Below are positions 37,801 to 46,882 of a stretch of 64,000 nt of DNA, in pieces. The stretch comes from Rhodovulum strictum (lineage in GTDB: Bacteria; Pseudomonadota; Alphaproteobacteria; Rhodobacterales; Rhodobacteraceae). Where the stretch lies: NCBI RefSeq assembly GCF_009649175.1, contig NZ_WJPO01000012.1, positions 32,370-96,369 on the forward strand. Reading direction: 5' to 3'. The position numbers and the translations under genes are program-made. The number at the start of each line of letters is the position of its first letter. The first letter of the stretch is position 1. Below the pieces are notes generated by a model. The model was not told the origin of the DNA and made no database searches. It saw only the letters and a list, made by a program, of their open reading frames with translations.

Positions 37801-38661
37801 TCAGCCCGGCGAAAGCCCCCGCAACCGCTCCGACCGGCGGCGCAACAGTTCGACCGCGGTCAGCAGCAGGATCGAGACCGCCACCAGCACGGTCGCCACC
37901 GCCAGGATCGTCGGGCTGATCTGTTCGCGAAGCCCGATGAACATCTGCCAGGGCAGCGTCTTCTGGTTGGCCGAGCCCACGAACAGCACCACCACCACCT
38001 CGTCGAACGAGGTGATGAAGGCGAAAAGCCCGCCCGAGATCACGCCCGGCAGGATCAGCGGCATCTGCACCTTGAAGAAGGTGCGCAGCGGCCCCGCGCC
38101 CAGGCTGGCCGAGGCCCGCGTCAGCGAGCGGTCGAACCCAACCAGCGTCGCCGTCACGGTGATGATGACGAAGGGAATGCCCAGCGCGGCATGGGCCAGC
38201 ACCACGCCCAGATAGGTGCCCTGCAACCCGATCCGCGCATAGAAGAAATACATCCCCGCCGCCGAGATGATCAGCGGCACGATCATCGGCGAGATCAGGA
38301 TCGCCATGATCGTGCGCCGGAACGGCACATGGTCCTGGCTCAGCCCCACCGCCGCCAGCGTGCCCAGCACCACCGACAGGATCGTGGCCGAGGGCGCGAT
38401 GCGGATCGAGTTCGCCAGCGCCTGCTGCCAATCCGGGCTGTTGAAGAAGGCGCGGTAATGCTTCAGCGAATAGGCGTCCGGGTCAAAGGCCAGCATGCCG
38501 GGCGTGAAGGTAAAGAAATCCTGCGCGTTGAAGCTGAGCGGGATGATCACCAGGATCGGCGCGATCAGGAAGAAGAAGATCAGCCCGCAGATCAGCTTGA
38601 ACGTATAGTGCCAGAGCCGTTGGCCGAGCGTGGCATAGGGGGGAAGATCCATCTGTGACAT
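37801..38661 (-). CDS. ABC transporter permease, PotC-like
   Basis: This 286-residue inner-membrane permease has six helices and the cytoplasmic EAA loop in SASLGAGPLRTFFKVQMPLI. It closely follows the PotC/spermidine-putrescine type (FSFNAQ-like LSFNAQDFFTFTPG near TM1, FITSFDEVVVVLFVGSANQ). It is the last transport gene of a four-gene minus-strand set (ATPase, binding protein, long permease, this permease), starting 4 bp from the stop of the preceding permease. Confidence 0.93.
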   Translation of the reverse strand: MSQMDLPPYATLGQRLWHYTFKLICGLIFFFLIAPILVIIPLSFNAQDFFTFTPGMLAFDPDAYSLKHYRAFFNSPDWQQALANSIRIAPSATILSVVLGTLAAVGLSQDHVPFRRTIMAILISPMIVPLIISAAGMYFFYARIGLQGTYLGVVLAHAALGIPFVIITVTATLVGFDRSLTRASASLGAGPLRTFFKVQMPLILPGVISGGLFAFITSFDEVVVVLFVGSANQKTLPWQMFIGLREQISPTILAVATVLVAVSILLLTAVELLRRRSERLRGLSPG

Positions 38662-38665
38662 GCGC

Positions 38666-40336
38666 TTACCCCAGGTTCACCTTGTCGATGCCCACAAGCC
38701 GGTCATAGGTCCAGTACAGCGCCAGAACGACCGCCAGCAGGATCGTGCCCAGCGCGGCCGCGAGCCCCCAGTTCAGCGAGCTGGAGATGTGATAGGCGAT
38801 CCGGTTCGAAATGAACGTGCCCGAGGTGCCCCCCACCAGTTCCGGCGTGATGTAATAGCCGATGGCCAGGATGAAGACGAGGATGCAGCCCGCCCCGATG
38901 CCGGGCACCGATTGCGGGAAATAGACCCGCCAGAACGCCGTCCAGTTGGTCGCGCCCAGCGATTTCGCCGCGCGGACGTAAGAGGGCGGGATCGTCTTCA
39001 TCACCGAATAGAGCGGCAGGATCATGAAGGGCAGCAGGATATGCGTCATCGCGATGATCGTGCCGGTCTGGTTGTTGATCAGGATCAGCCGACCCGCATT
39101 GTCCACGATCCCGATCCACACCAGGATGTCGTTGATGACGCCCTGCTGTTGCAGCAGCACCTTCCAGGCCGAGGTCCGCACCAGAAGCGAGGTCCAGAAC
39201 GGCAGCAGAACCAGGATCAGCAAAAGGTTCGAGGTTCTGAGCGGCAGGTTCGCCAGCAGGAAGGCAATCGGATAGCCCAGCAGCACGCAGGCCGCCATGA
39301 TCGCCAGGCTCATCACCAGCGTCCGCTGGAACAGCATGATATAGATCTTCTGGTCGGCGGGCTGGCTTACGATGCCGTCCGGGGTCTGTTTCAGATCGAC
39401 GGCGGTCAGGAAATAGCCGGGCGTATAGGCGGGCGAAAAGGTCTGGATCGTGGCCCAGACCGTGGGCTGGCCCCAGGCGCGGTCGATGTCGCGATAGATC
39501 GCGGCCAGATCGGCCCGTTCAAAGCTGCGCACGGCATAATGGGCCGGGTCCAGCAACGCCTGCGCCTCGGCGTCAAGCGTCGCGATGCGGCCCACACCGA
39601 TCGCGGTCAGGTCGCGGTAAAGCGCCAGGTAGACCGGCGGCCAGGGCGCGCGGGCCGCCGGATCGCCGTTGCGGTTGCCCTGCACCGCACGGGCGAAATC
39701 CAGATAGGCATCCGCCGTTTCGGGCAGCACATCGGCCAGATCGTCGTTCAGGCGAAAGGCGGGCACCGGCTCGGCAAAGGGGCGGCCTGCGGTGCGCGCG
39801 GCGGCGCGGGCGGCCTCCCAGGCGTCGTGATCGGCACGCCAGGACGGGTCGGCGAACAGGTTGGCCCAGATCCCGGCGTCTTTCCACGCCGGATCGAGCG
39901 CGGCGAACTGGTCGCGATAGGTCTCGCCTATATCCGCAACACCCCGGCCGGTCTTGCGGAACAGCGACGACAGCCCGTTCTGTTCATAGTTCAGCCGCGT
40001 GCCAAGCCGGGTGTGCTGCTTGCGCTCGACCGCGGCGATCATGTCGATGGTAAAGGCGGCCAGCACATCGTCCCCGGGCGGCTCGCCGGAATTGTGGTCC
40101 CAGCCGCGGATCGCCTGCGCGGTGCGCGGCAGGGTATCGGACACGATCTGGTTCTCGACCGACCGGAACAGCATGTCCGCAATCGGCGCAACGAAGGTGA
40201 CAAGGATGAATGCCAGCAAGGGCGCGATCAGCATCAGCGCCCGCAATTTCTGCGCCCTCAGCGCGCGTTGCAGGCTGCGCTTGAGCGGCGTTCCGTCGGC
40301 GGCCAGCATCGGGCCGGTCCGGGTTGCCTCGGTCAT
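38666..40336 (-). CDS. ABC transporter permease, PotB-like, with a large insertion after TM1
   Basis: This 556-residue permease is about twice the usual 280-300. TM1 is at about residues 34-55. It is followed by about 275 polar residues (58-335) with little homology I can recognise (including FADPSWRADHDAWEAARAAA), then the remaining helices and the EAA loop (RAAKSLGATNWTAFWRVYFP). The insert should lie in the periplasm, where it could contact the binding protein. The start ATG at 40334-40336 has AAGGGG 7 nt upstream; the TTG at 40342 is too close to it. Partners are the adjacent PotC-like permease, binding protein and ATPase. Confidence 0.92.
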   Translation of the reverse strand: MTEATRTGPMLAADGTPLKRSLQRALRAQKLRALMLIAPLLAFILVTFVAPIADMLFRSVENQIVSDTLPRTAQAIRGWDHNSGEPPGDDVLAAFTIDMIAAVERKQHTRLGTRLNYEQNGLSSLFRKTGRGVADIGETYRDQFAALDPAWKDAGIWANLFADPSWRADHDAWEAARAAARTAGRPFAEPVPAFRLNDDLADVLPETADAYLDFARAVQGNRNGDPAARAPWPPVYLALYRDLTAIGVGRIATLDAEAQALLDPAHYAVRSFERADLAAIYRDIDRAWGQPTVWATIQTFSPAYTPGYFLTAVDLKQTPDGIVSQPADQKIYIMLFQRTLVMSLAIMAACVLLGYPIAFLLANLPLRTSNLLLILVLLPFWTSLLVRTSAWKVLLQQQGVINDILVWIGIVDNAGRLILINNQTGTIIAMTHILLPFMILPLYSVMKTIPPSYVRAAKSLGATNWTAFWRVYFPQSVPGIGAGCILVFILAIGYYITPELVGGTSGTFISNRIAYHISSSLNWGLAAALGTILLAVVLALYWTYDRLVGIDKVNLG

Positions 40337-40360
40337 CCCCAATCCCCTTGTCAGATGGCG

Positions 40361-40381
40361 GGGGGCCGGTTGGCGGCCCCC
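40361..40381 (-). promoter_or_regulatory. Intercistronic hairpin between binding-protein and permease genes
   Basis: GGGGGCCG and CGGCCCCC form an 8-bp stem with a 5-nt loop in the 72-bp gap after the binding-protein gene. Such hairpins often stabilise the upstream message or partly terminate, so that binding protein is made in excess over permeases. There is no T-run, so full termination is unlikely. Confidence 0.5.
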
Positions 40382-40408
40382 TGCCCGGTCATGCGGTCGA
40401 ACCGGCCC

Positions 40409-41533
40409 TTACTGGGCCAGCCACGCCTGGAAGCGGGCCTCGACATCGTCCTGGTTGTCGGCCCACCACTCGATATTGTTCACCAGATAGTTCTTCTGGT
40501 TCTCGGGATTGGTCGGCATGTGCGGCGCCATCTCGACGCCCAGATCGGCATGGGTCGAGACCAGCGGCTGCGACGAGGCCCGCGCCGGGCCGTAGCTGAT
40601 GTATTTCGCCTGATCGGCCAGCCGCTGGGTGTCGGTCGCGAAATGCAGGAAATGCAGCACGCGGTTCAGCCGGTCCTCGGGCAGCCCCTCGGGGATGATC
40701 CAGCCGTCGAAATCGAACACCTGCCAGTCCCACAGCATGTCCACGGGCTGGTTCTGTTCCACGATCACGCTGAACAGCCGCCCGTTATAGGTCGAGCCCA
40801 TGACCACCTCGCCATCGGCCAGGCGCTGCGGCGTCTCGGCCCCGGCCGACCACCAGATCGTCTCGGACTTGATGGTGTCCAGCTTGGCCAGCGCGCGCTC
40901 GACGCCCTCTTGCGTGCTCAGAACGTCATAGAGATCGTCCTTCTCGACACCGTCGCACAGCAGCGCCCATTCGATGTTCTTCTTCGGCCGCTTTTCCAGG
41001 CTGCGCTTGCCGGGGAAATTCTCCAGGTCGAACAGCGCGCACAGGTTGTCGGGCGTGCGTCCTTCCCATTCGGCGACATTGGTGCGGTAGCCGAAGGTGG
41101 TCGAGAACACGATCTGCGGAATGTAGCAGTCGTTGACGACCGAATCGGCGAAATCCTCGCGCGGCGTCGAGCCATCGTCGCCCGCGGCGAGGATCTCGTC
41201 GATATCGACCTCCATCGCCAGACCCTCGTCGCACAGCCGCTGGCTGTCGGGGCCTTCGACATCGACCAGATCCCAGGTGATGTTGCCCGCCTCGTTCATG
41301 GCGCGCAGCTTGGCCACCGCCTCGTTCGAGCTTTCGTCCCAGGTAAAGCTGACGCCGGTCATCGCGGCATAGGGCTCGGCATAGGCCTTGATCTGGCTGG
41401 TCTGATAGGCCCCGCCCCAGGATACAACGGTCATGCTGTTGGCACAGTTCTCGCAGGGCGGCAGATCCTGCGCCATCGCCGCGACGGGCAGCGCCACCAG
41501 CGCGGTTGCGGAAAGAAGTCCTCTGATCGTCAT
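40409..41533 (-). CDS. ABC transporter substrate-binding protein, polyamine (PotD) type
   Basis: This 374-residue periplasmic protein has a signal peptide of about 21 residues (ATALVALPVAAMAQD). An unusual CENCANSM segment lies just after the signal, then TVVSWGGAYQTSQIKAYAEP, the usual start of extracellular solute-binding family 1/PotD-like domains. WDLVDVEG, VMGSTYNGRLF and IIPEGLP are consistent with this class. Polyamines or related small cationic or organic compounds are plausible substrates, but sequence does not settle this. The two nearby cysteines in CENC could form a disulfide. Confidence 0.93.
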   Translation of the reverse strand: MTIRGLLSATALVALPVAAMAQDLPPCENCANSMTVVSWGGAYQTSQIKAYAEPYAAMTGVSFTWDESSNEAVAKLRAMNEAGNITWDLVDVEGPDSQRLCDEGLAMEVDIDEILAAGDDGSTPREDFADSVVNDCYIPQIVFSTTFGYRTNVAEWEGRTPDNLCALFDLENFPGKRSLEKRPKKNIEWALLCDGVEKDDLYDVLSTQEGVERALAKLDTIKSETIWWSAGAETPQRLADGEVVMGSTYNGRLFSVIVEQNQPVDMLWDWQVFDFDGWIIPEGLPEDRLNRVLHFLHFATDTQRLADQAKYISYGPARASSQPLVSTHADLGVEMAPHMPTNPENQKNYLVNNIEWWADNQDDVEARFQAWLAQ

Positions 41534-41607
41534 GGTCGTCTCCCAGTTGTGTTTCCCGGGTTCTGGTCGAGGAGTCCGCTGCCCCGGGCGCGGCGGACCC
41601 GAAGCGG

Positions 41608-42711
41608 TCAGGCCGGGGCGTCCAGCGCGCGGCAATCCTCGGGCAGCCAGCCGATCTCGATATGCTCGCCCGGCTTCAGGCGGCGCTGATCGGGGGCGTT
41701 GCGGGTCTTGATGACGAAATCATCATTGCCCGCCACCCGCAGCCGGGTGCGGTAGATGTCGCCCATATAGATGAATTCCAGCACCTCGGCATGGATCAGG
41801 TGGGCGTTGGGCGACAGCCGCTCCTTGTTGATCTCGACCCGTTCGGGGCGGATCGAGACCAGCGTCCGGTCGCCCGGCTTCGTGACATTCACGGGCTTGG
41901 CGTCGATCAGCTCGCCATCGTCAAGCCGGACCACCGCCACCCCGCCCTTGATCTCGGTGACGGTGCCCAGCAGCGTGTTGTTCTCGCCGATGAACTGCGC
42001 GACAAAGCTGTTGACCGGCTCCTCGTACAGCACATCCGGCGCGGCAAGCTGCTGGATGCGGCCATCGTTGAACACCGCCACCCGGTCGGACATGGTCAGC
42101 GCCTCGGTCTGGTCATGGGTCACATAGACCGTGGTGATGCCCAGATTATGCGCCAGCCGCGTGATCTCGAACTGCATGTGCTCGCGCAACTGCTTGTCCA
42201 GCGCGCCCAGCGGCTCGTCCATCAGCACCAGTTCCGGCTCGAAGACCAGCGCCCGCGCCAGCGCGATGCGCTGCTGCTGGCCGCCCGACAACTGCGCGGG
42301 GCGGCGCCCGCCAAAGGCCCCCATCTGCACCATCTCAAGGGCGCGCTGGACCTTTTCCTCGCGCTCGGACTTGCCGAACTTGCGCACCTCCAGCGGAAAG
42401 GCCAGGTTCTCGGCCACCGTCATGTGCGGGAAAAGCGCGTAGTTCTGGAACACCATGCCGATCCCGCGCTTGTGCGGCGGGATGTTGTTGATCGGCTTGC
42501 CGTCAAGCAGGATCTCGCCATGCGTGGCGGTCTCGAAGCCTGCCAGCATCATCAGGCAGGTTGTCTTGCCCGAGCCCGACGGCCCCAGCATCGTCAGGAA
42601 CTCGCCCTTGCCGATCGACAGGTTCAGATCTTTGACGACGAGCGTCTCGCCATCATAGCTTTTCTGGACGCGGTCAAAGACCACGAACCCGTTGTCCGTT
42701 GCAGCGGTCAA
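41608..42711 (-). CDS. ABC transporter ATP-binding protein, PotA-like
   Basis: This 367-residue ATPase energises the adjacent importer. It has Walker A LGPSGSGKTTCLMM, signature QLSGGQQQRIALARAL, Walker B ELVLMDEPLGALD and the switch His in VTHDQTEAL. A C-terminal TOBE/OB regulatory domain (about 290-365) follows. There is no ATG close to the domain. The TTG at 42709-42711 with GGGGG 6-8 nt upstream gives LTAATDNGFVVFDRVQKSYD, which fits relatives starting MTA...; an ATG-led longer form would run through the upstream operator-like palindrome. It is the first gene of the transport operon. Confidence 0.93.
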   Translation of the reverse strand: MTAATDNGFVVFDRVQKSYDGETLVVKDLNLSIGKGEFLTMLGPSGSGKTTCLMMLAGFETATHGEILLDGKPINNIPPHKRGIGMVFQNYALFPHMTVAENLAFPLEVRKFGKSEREEKVQRALEMVQMGAFGGRRPAQLSGGQQQRIALARALVFEPELVLMDEPLGALDKQLREHMQFEITRLAHNLGITTVYVTHDQTEALTMSDRVAVFNDGRIQQLAAPDVLYEEPVNSFVAQFIGENNTLLGTVTEIKGGVAVVRLDDGELIDAKPVNVTKPGDRTLVSIRPERVEINKERLSPNAHLIHAEVLEFIYMGDIYRTRLRVAGNDDFVIKTRNAPDQRRLKPGEHIEIGWLPEDCRALDAPA

Positions 42712-43198
42712 CCGTAACCCCCTGTTGTGCCGCACGCCCTTGCCGGGCGTGTCCTGCCGGATCGTCTGTCCGTTTGACCAAACGGTATCATTTGCCCGCC
42801 CAAGTGCAACGCCGAACTTGGAAACAGATGAAAGACCCGGTTTTCCCTTTCTTTTCATACCATCCTGAGCGGCCCGCCCACAGGATGCACGCATCGCCGC
42901 GACATTTCCTGCGGCGGTTGCGACCAATCCCCGGACCGCAGCCACCCCTGCCCCAGCCCGCGATCCTGCCCGCGCCGCCACTGGGCCAAGACCTGCCGGA
43001 GCCCGACAGCACAGGCCAGCTCAACCGCTCGGCGCCCAACGCGGGGCGGCGCGGTTGCCCGGTCTTTCGGCACAAGGACGGCAGGCTGCACAGGAACGCG
43101 GCAGAGCGCGGGCATCACCGCGCGCCGATCCCGAAACGCGCCGGGGTCCGCCCTGGCGGGGCATGCCTGACAGCCAATGTTCAGAGGGGGAGAGTGAT
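42712..43198. other. Gene-free stretch between the ABC operon and tRNA-Leu(GAG)
   Basis: This 487-bp stretch has only unconvincing open frames on both strands, of biased arginine/proline composition and no recognisable domain. The proximal part should carry the promoter and operator of the ABC operon (palindrome at 42770-42785, in a locally AT-rich stretch at 42768-42870). The rest shows no recognisable element. Confidence 0.6.
42770..42785. promoter_or_regulatory. Operator-like palindrome upstream of the ABC operon
   Basis: CCGTTTGACCAAACGG is a perfect 7-bp inverted repeat with a 2-nt centre, 59 bp upstream of the ATPase start. The core TTTGACCAAA resembles the short palindromes bound by GntR/FadR-type and similar repressors. 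No regulator gene is adjacent, so the factor is unknown. Confidence 0.5.
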
Positions 43199-43285
43199 TG
43201 GTGCGGTCGAGAAGACTCGAACTTCCACGGGAGTTACCCCACAGCGACCTCAACGCTGCGCGTCTACCAATTCCGCCACGACCGC
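43199..43285 (-). tRNA. tRNA-Leu (anticodon GAG)
   Basis: An 87-nt type II tRNA including an encoded CCA. The acceptor stem is GCGGTCG/CGACCGC and the D arm is TGGCGGAATTGGTAGACGCG. The anticodon stem CAGCG/CGCTG holds the loop TTGAGGT with anticodon GAG, reading CUC/CUU. A long variable arm precedes a T arm with TTCGAGTC. It is uninterrupted, unlike the second tRNA-Leu at 48054-48354. Confidence 0.96.
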
Positions 43286-43410
43286 ACGTGATCAGGTAGT
43301 GCGGCGCTTCTTACCGGCTTGGTTCGCCGATGTGAAGGGGGATTTTTCACCCATTTGCAGGGGCGTGGGCGATGCGGGGGCGGATCGACCCGCCGCCCCC
43401 GCAAGGGCCG

Positions 43411-44817
43411 TCAGTTCTGGACCGCAAAGGTCGGCAGCGCGGCGGGCACCGGCCGCGTTTCCGGCGTGGACAGCGATGCGCCGTCCTCCCGGCCGCCGAC
43501 GCGATAGGCCGCCTTGCGGATCAGATCCGCGCGTTCGGGCTGGGCCGGGGCAAAGGCCGCGACCACCCCGCGATCCGCCGCGCCCAGCGCCGTGTCGTAC
43601 CAGTCCAGCGCCAGATCGACCCGCCGCGCGGCGCCGAATCCCTGGGCAAGGTGATGGCCCATCAGTTCGGCATAGACATCCTCGCCCATCGCGGCCAGCA
43701 GCAGCCCCGAGCCGATGGCCACATCCATGTTGTCGGTGCGGTAGCCGACCGACAGACAGACCCGCGCCGTGCCCGCAAGCTGCGCAGGCGGCATGCCCGA
43801 GGCCATGACGAATCCACGCACATCCTCAAGCACCTTGTCCTTGGGCTTGAACGACAGCGCCGCGACCTGATCCTTCAGCGCCGGGCCGAAGGCCGCGCAT
43901 TGCTCGGCGATCTGGTCGGGCGTGACACCGGGAATGCGGGCAACCAGCTCCTCGCCCTCGGCAATGGCATAGGTCCGCGCCAGGCAGAACTGTTCCTCCA
44001 GCACGAAGCCCGCATCGGTCATGCTGGCCGCCGTGGTGAACCCGCCATTGCTGCTGGTCACCAGGCTGACCTTGTTGCAATGCGAGGCCAGCGACTGGCC
44101 GCTGCCCTGGCTCAGGAAATTCGGCAGCGCAGGCGTCGCCGCGACGGCGCCGACCGCGGCCGCCGTGGCGGCAACCGCCGCCGCAGGCGCGGGCGGCGCG
44201 GCGGGCACGACAACGGTGGTGGGCGCGGGCGGTTGCGCCACCGGCTGTTGCGGGTTGATGACGACCGTGGTGCCCGGCTGCATCGGGGCCATCGGCGCGG
44301 CCATGCCGCCGCCCGCAAGCTGCTGCTGATAGGTCTGCAACAATCCCCGCGTTCCCAGCGGGTTGGCCGCCACCATCTGCGTCGTCGCAGGCCCGCCCGC
44401 AATCGCGCGGTGATACGAGGTCACCAGGAAATCGCGCTCATAGGGGGTCAGGTTGCCGCTGGGCGGATAGCCCATGAACGCCTGATATTGCGAAATCGCC
44501 GTGCGCGAGTTGCGCCCCAGCACGCCGTCCGGCGTGCCCGCGGGAAAGCCGAAATAGTTCAGCGAGGTCTGCACCTCGCGGTTCTGTGCCCGGGTGGCCT
44601 CGGAAATGCCCGGATTGGGCGCGGTCCGGCGCACCTGCTGTTGCGGTTGCTGTTGCTGGCGCTGGCGGTTCTTCGCCGCCTCGTTGACGATCACACCCCC
44701 GATGATCCCGCCGATGATCCCCCCGGCAATGTCGCTTCCGCCGGCCGCGACCTGAGTGGCCGGGGTGGCTGCGACGCTGGCCGCAAGGCAGGCCATTGCA
44801 AATTTCTTCCTCATCAT
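43411..44817 (-). CDS. Exported peptidoglycan-binding-domain protein
   Basis: This 468-residue protein has a signal peptide ([20 protein letters not shown], then TQVAA), a glycine-rich glycine-zipper-like segment ([20 protein letters not shown]) and a Q-rich linker. A peptidoglycan_binding_1 domain is at about 75-125 ([20 protein letters not shown], then [15 protein letters not shown]). A long Ala/Pro-rich stretch precedes a C-terminal helical domain with five or so cysteines (CNKVSL, FCLAR, EQCAAF, VCLSVGY). It is probably a periplasmic or wall-associated protein; no catalytic domain is seen. The start follows GGGAG at a 7-nt spacing. Confidence 0.88.
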   Translation of the reverse strand: MMRKKFAMACLAASVAATPATQVAAGGSDIAGGIIGGIIGGVIVNEAAKNRQRQQQQPQQQVRRTAPNPGISEATRAQNREVQTSLNYFGFPAGTPDGVLGRNSRTAISQYQAFMGYPPSGNLTPYERDFLVTSYHRAIAGGPATTQMVAANPLGTRGLLQTYQQQLAGGGMAAPMAPMQPGTTVVINPQQPVAQPPAPTTVVVPAAPPAPAAAVAATAAAVGAVAATPALPNFLSQGSGQSLASHCNKVSLVTSSNGGFTTAASMTDAGFVLEEQFCLARTYAIAEGEELVARIPGVTPDQIAEQCAAFGPALKDQVAALSFKPKDKVLEDVRGFVMASGMPPAQLAGTARVCLSVGYRTDNMDVAIGSGLLLAAMGEDVYAELMGHHLAQGFGAARRVDLALDWYDTALGAADRGVVAAFAPAQPERADLIRKAAYRVGGREDGASLSTPETRPVPAALPTFAVQN

Positions 44818-44933
44818 GCCATCTCTCCCGAAAAGCGGTTCGGCGCCAATCCACACACGCGCGCCCGGTGACACCCGGATCCGCAAAGTGTCGCGGCGAC
44901 CCGTCAAACCTGTCAAGGGAGGAATGGACGACC

Positions 44934-45584
44934 ATGCGGCCGGAATGGACCGTTTTCGAGGGTTTTTCGTCCTATCCCGAGATCTGCACCGCGATGGAGG
45001 CCCGCGCCGAGGCGATCGCGGCAGGCCGGGCGGGCGAGGCGATCTGGCTGGTCGAACACCCGCCGCTCTATACCGCGGGCACCTCGGCCGACCCCGCCGA
45101 CCTGACCGATCCGGGCCGTTTTCCGGTCTTCCGCACGCCGCGCGGCGGGCAATACACCTATCACGGGCCGGGCCAGCGGGTGGTCTATGCGATGCTCGAT
45201 GTCGGCGCGCGCGGCCGCGACGTGCGCCGATTCGTCTGGAGCCTGGAGGAATGGGTGATCGCCACGCTGGCCGAGTTCAACGTGGCGGGCGAACGGCGCG
45301 CGGGCCGCGTCGGCGTCTGGGTGGTCCGCCCCGACCTGCCCCCCGGCCCCACCGGCACCCCGCGCGAGGACAAGATCGCCGCCATCGGCGTGCGGCTGCG
45401 CCGCTGGATCAGCTTTCACGGCCTCTCGATCAATGTCGAACCGGATCTCGGCCATTACGACGGCATCGTGCCCTGCGGCATCCGCGAACATGGCGTCACC
45501 AGCCTTGTCGATCTGGGCCTGCCGGTCAGCATGGCCGATCTCGACGTGGCACTCGCGCGCAGCTTCGACCGCGTGTTCGGCTAG
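44934..45584 (+). CDS. lipB: Octanoyltransferase (lipoyl synthesis)
   Basis: LipB transfers octanoyl groups from ACP to lipoyl domains, the first step of lipoate synthesis. The 216-residue protein has [19 protein letters not shown], the family signature [20 protein letters not shown], catalytic Lys in [15 protein letters not shown] and Cys in [31 protein letters not shown] is a slightly longer loop than in E. coli. The start is the ATG at 44934, 11 nt after GGAGG. Confidence 0.97.
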   Translation: MRPEWTVFEGFSSYPEICTAMEARAEAIAAGRAGEAIWLVEHPPLYTAGTSADPADLTDPGRFPVFRTPRGGQYTYHGPGQRVVYAMLDVGARGRDVRRFVWSLEEWVIATLAEFNVAGERRAGRVGVWVVRPDLPPGPTGTPREDKIAAIGVRLRRWISFHGLSINVEPDLGHYDGIVPCGIREHGVTSLVDLGLPVSMADLDVALARSFDRVFG

Positions 45585-45671
45585 AAGGCTGTCGAAAAGG
45601 GAAATCCGGCATTGGCCAAGGGGAACCCTCCCCGGCCCGACCTCGGTTCCCGGGCGCCAAGCCTCGGGCGC

Positions 45672-45693
45672 GGCCCGGGCTGATACCCGGGCC
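45672..45693. terminator. Hairpin between convergent lipB and the small membrane-protein gene
   Basis: GGCCCGGG and CCCGGGCC form an 8-bp stem with the loop CTGATA, 88 bp after the lipB stop. On the plus strand it is followed by AGACCTGTTT, a weak T-run. The remaining 45585-45776 shows nothing else recognisable. Confidence 0.5.
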
Positions 45694-45776
45694 AGACCTG
45701 TTTCCGGCGCGGTTGGGAACGGTTTTCCGATCCGGTGCAGGCGACGGACTGCTTCAGCACCCCGACCCGCGCCGCG

Positions 45777-46112
45777 TCAGTCGCGATTGGTCCGCTCGGT
45801 GATGTCCTTCATCGACACCCGCCCCTCGATCAGCAGCGAGTCGCGCTCGGGCGGCGGGGTCTGGTCCTGCATCTCCATCAGGTCCTTCTCATAGGCCTGC
45901 GCCTTGAGCCGGAAGAACCGCTGGGCAAGATCCTCGTACATCTCGCGCGCAAGCAGCAGCCCCATCACCAGCGCCGTCAGGATGAACAGGACATGGGAAT
46001 AGATGAAGAAGAACGCGATCAGATGGGTCACGATCAACACCAGCGCAGCGCCGCGCAGGATGACCGCGGGCCAGTCCTCGGGCCGCACGCTCTTGAGAAG
46101 TTTCATCAGCAT
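45777..46112 (-). CDS. Small two-helix membrane protein, unknown function
   Basis: This 111-residue protein begins MLMKLLKSVRPEDWPAVILR. Two hydrophobic helices are at about 18-37 and 40-58 (GAALVLIVTHLIAFFFIYSH, VLFILTALVMGLLLA). A charged, probably helical cytoplasmic tail follows (EMYEDLAQRFFRLKAQAYEK, then DLMEMQDQTPPPERD). I do not recognise a named family. The coding context is good, with a clear ATG and host-like codon use. Confidence 0.7.
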   Translation of the reverse strand: MLMKLLKSVRPEDWPAVILRGAALVLIVTHLIAFFFIYSHVLFILTALVMGLLLAREMYEDLAQRFFRLKAQAYEKDLMEMQDQTPPPERDSLLIEGRVSMKDITERTNRD

Positions 46113-46242
46113 CGTCTTGTTCCTGTCTCTGGTCCGCTGCCCAGCATAGCCCCGTGGCCGGGCCGGTTAAAGGCGCCCCCGACCACATAGCGCGAGTTTC
46201 CTGCCAATCCCCTTCGACGGCCGGACAGTCCCGGCCCGCCGC

Positions 46243-46701
46243 TCAGGCCAGCCGCGCCCGCACCATCGGGCCGACCGCGCCGAAATCCATCCGGCCCGCA
46301 TATTCGGCCTTGAGCACGCCCATCACCCGGCCCATGTCGCGGATCGAGGCGGCGCCGGTGCTGGCAATCGCGGCGTCCAGCGCCTTTGCAACCTCCGCCT
46401 CGGTCAGCTGGCGCGGCAGGAATTCCTCGACCACGGCGATCTCGGCGCGCTCGGCCTCGGCCAGATCAAGCCGCCCGCCCTCCTCATAGGCGCGCGCGCT
46501 TTCCTGGCGCTGCTTGATCATGCGGCCCAGGATCGCCAGCACCTCGGCCTCGCCCACGCCTTCCTCGACGCCCTCGCCGCGCAGCGCGATGTCCTTGTCC
46601 TTGATCGCGGCATTGATCAGCCGCAGCGTGCCCAGCCGTTCGGCATCGCGGGCCTTCATCGCGGCGGTCAGTGCGGTCGAGATGCGGGTTCTCAGGTCCA
46701 T
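46243..46701 (-). CDS. GatB/YqeY-domain protein
   Basis: This 152-residue stand-alone YqeY protein is related to the tail domain of the amidotransferase subunit GatB. It begins MDLRTRISTALTAAMKARD. LRLINAAIKDKDIALRG and VVEEFLPRQLTEAEVAKALD are typical, as is the ending MGRVMGVLKAEYAGRMD. Its role is unproven; it may act in tRNA-linked processes. It is divergent from carA with 181 bp between, as is common in alphaproteobacteria. Confidence 0.94.
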   Translation of the reverse strand: MDLRTRISTALTAAMKARDAERLGTLRLINAAIKDKDIALRGEGVEEGVGEAEVLAILGRMIKQRQESARAYEEGGRLDLAEAERAEIAVVEEFLPRQLTEAEVAKALDAAIASTGAASIRDMGRVMGVLKAEYAGRMDFGAVGPMVRARLA

Positions 46702-46882
46702 CGGGGCTGCCTTGGGTCGCTTTCGCGTCAGGTCGGTCAGAATAGGCCCCCCGACCGGCTCAGGCAAGGTGGGCAGATCTACACAAGTCGTTGAAATCAC
46801 GAAACTTCACATTTTGCCGCAACCCTTGATTCTTTGCCCCCCCGGGCCTAGTGTCCGCCGGATTCTGCCCAAGGAGAGCCCG

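Noticed and set aside
38660..41689. A 1009-codon plus-strand open frame opposite the ABC transporter genes
   Set aside because: It is antisense to four well-supported genes, has arginine/glycine/histidine-biased composition and no domain. Long antisense frames are expected in very GC-rich DNA.
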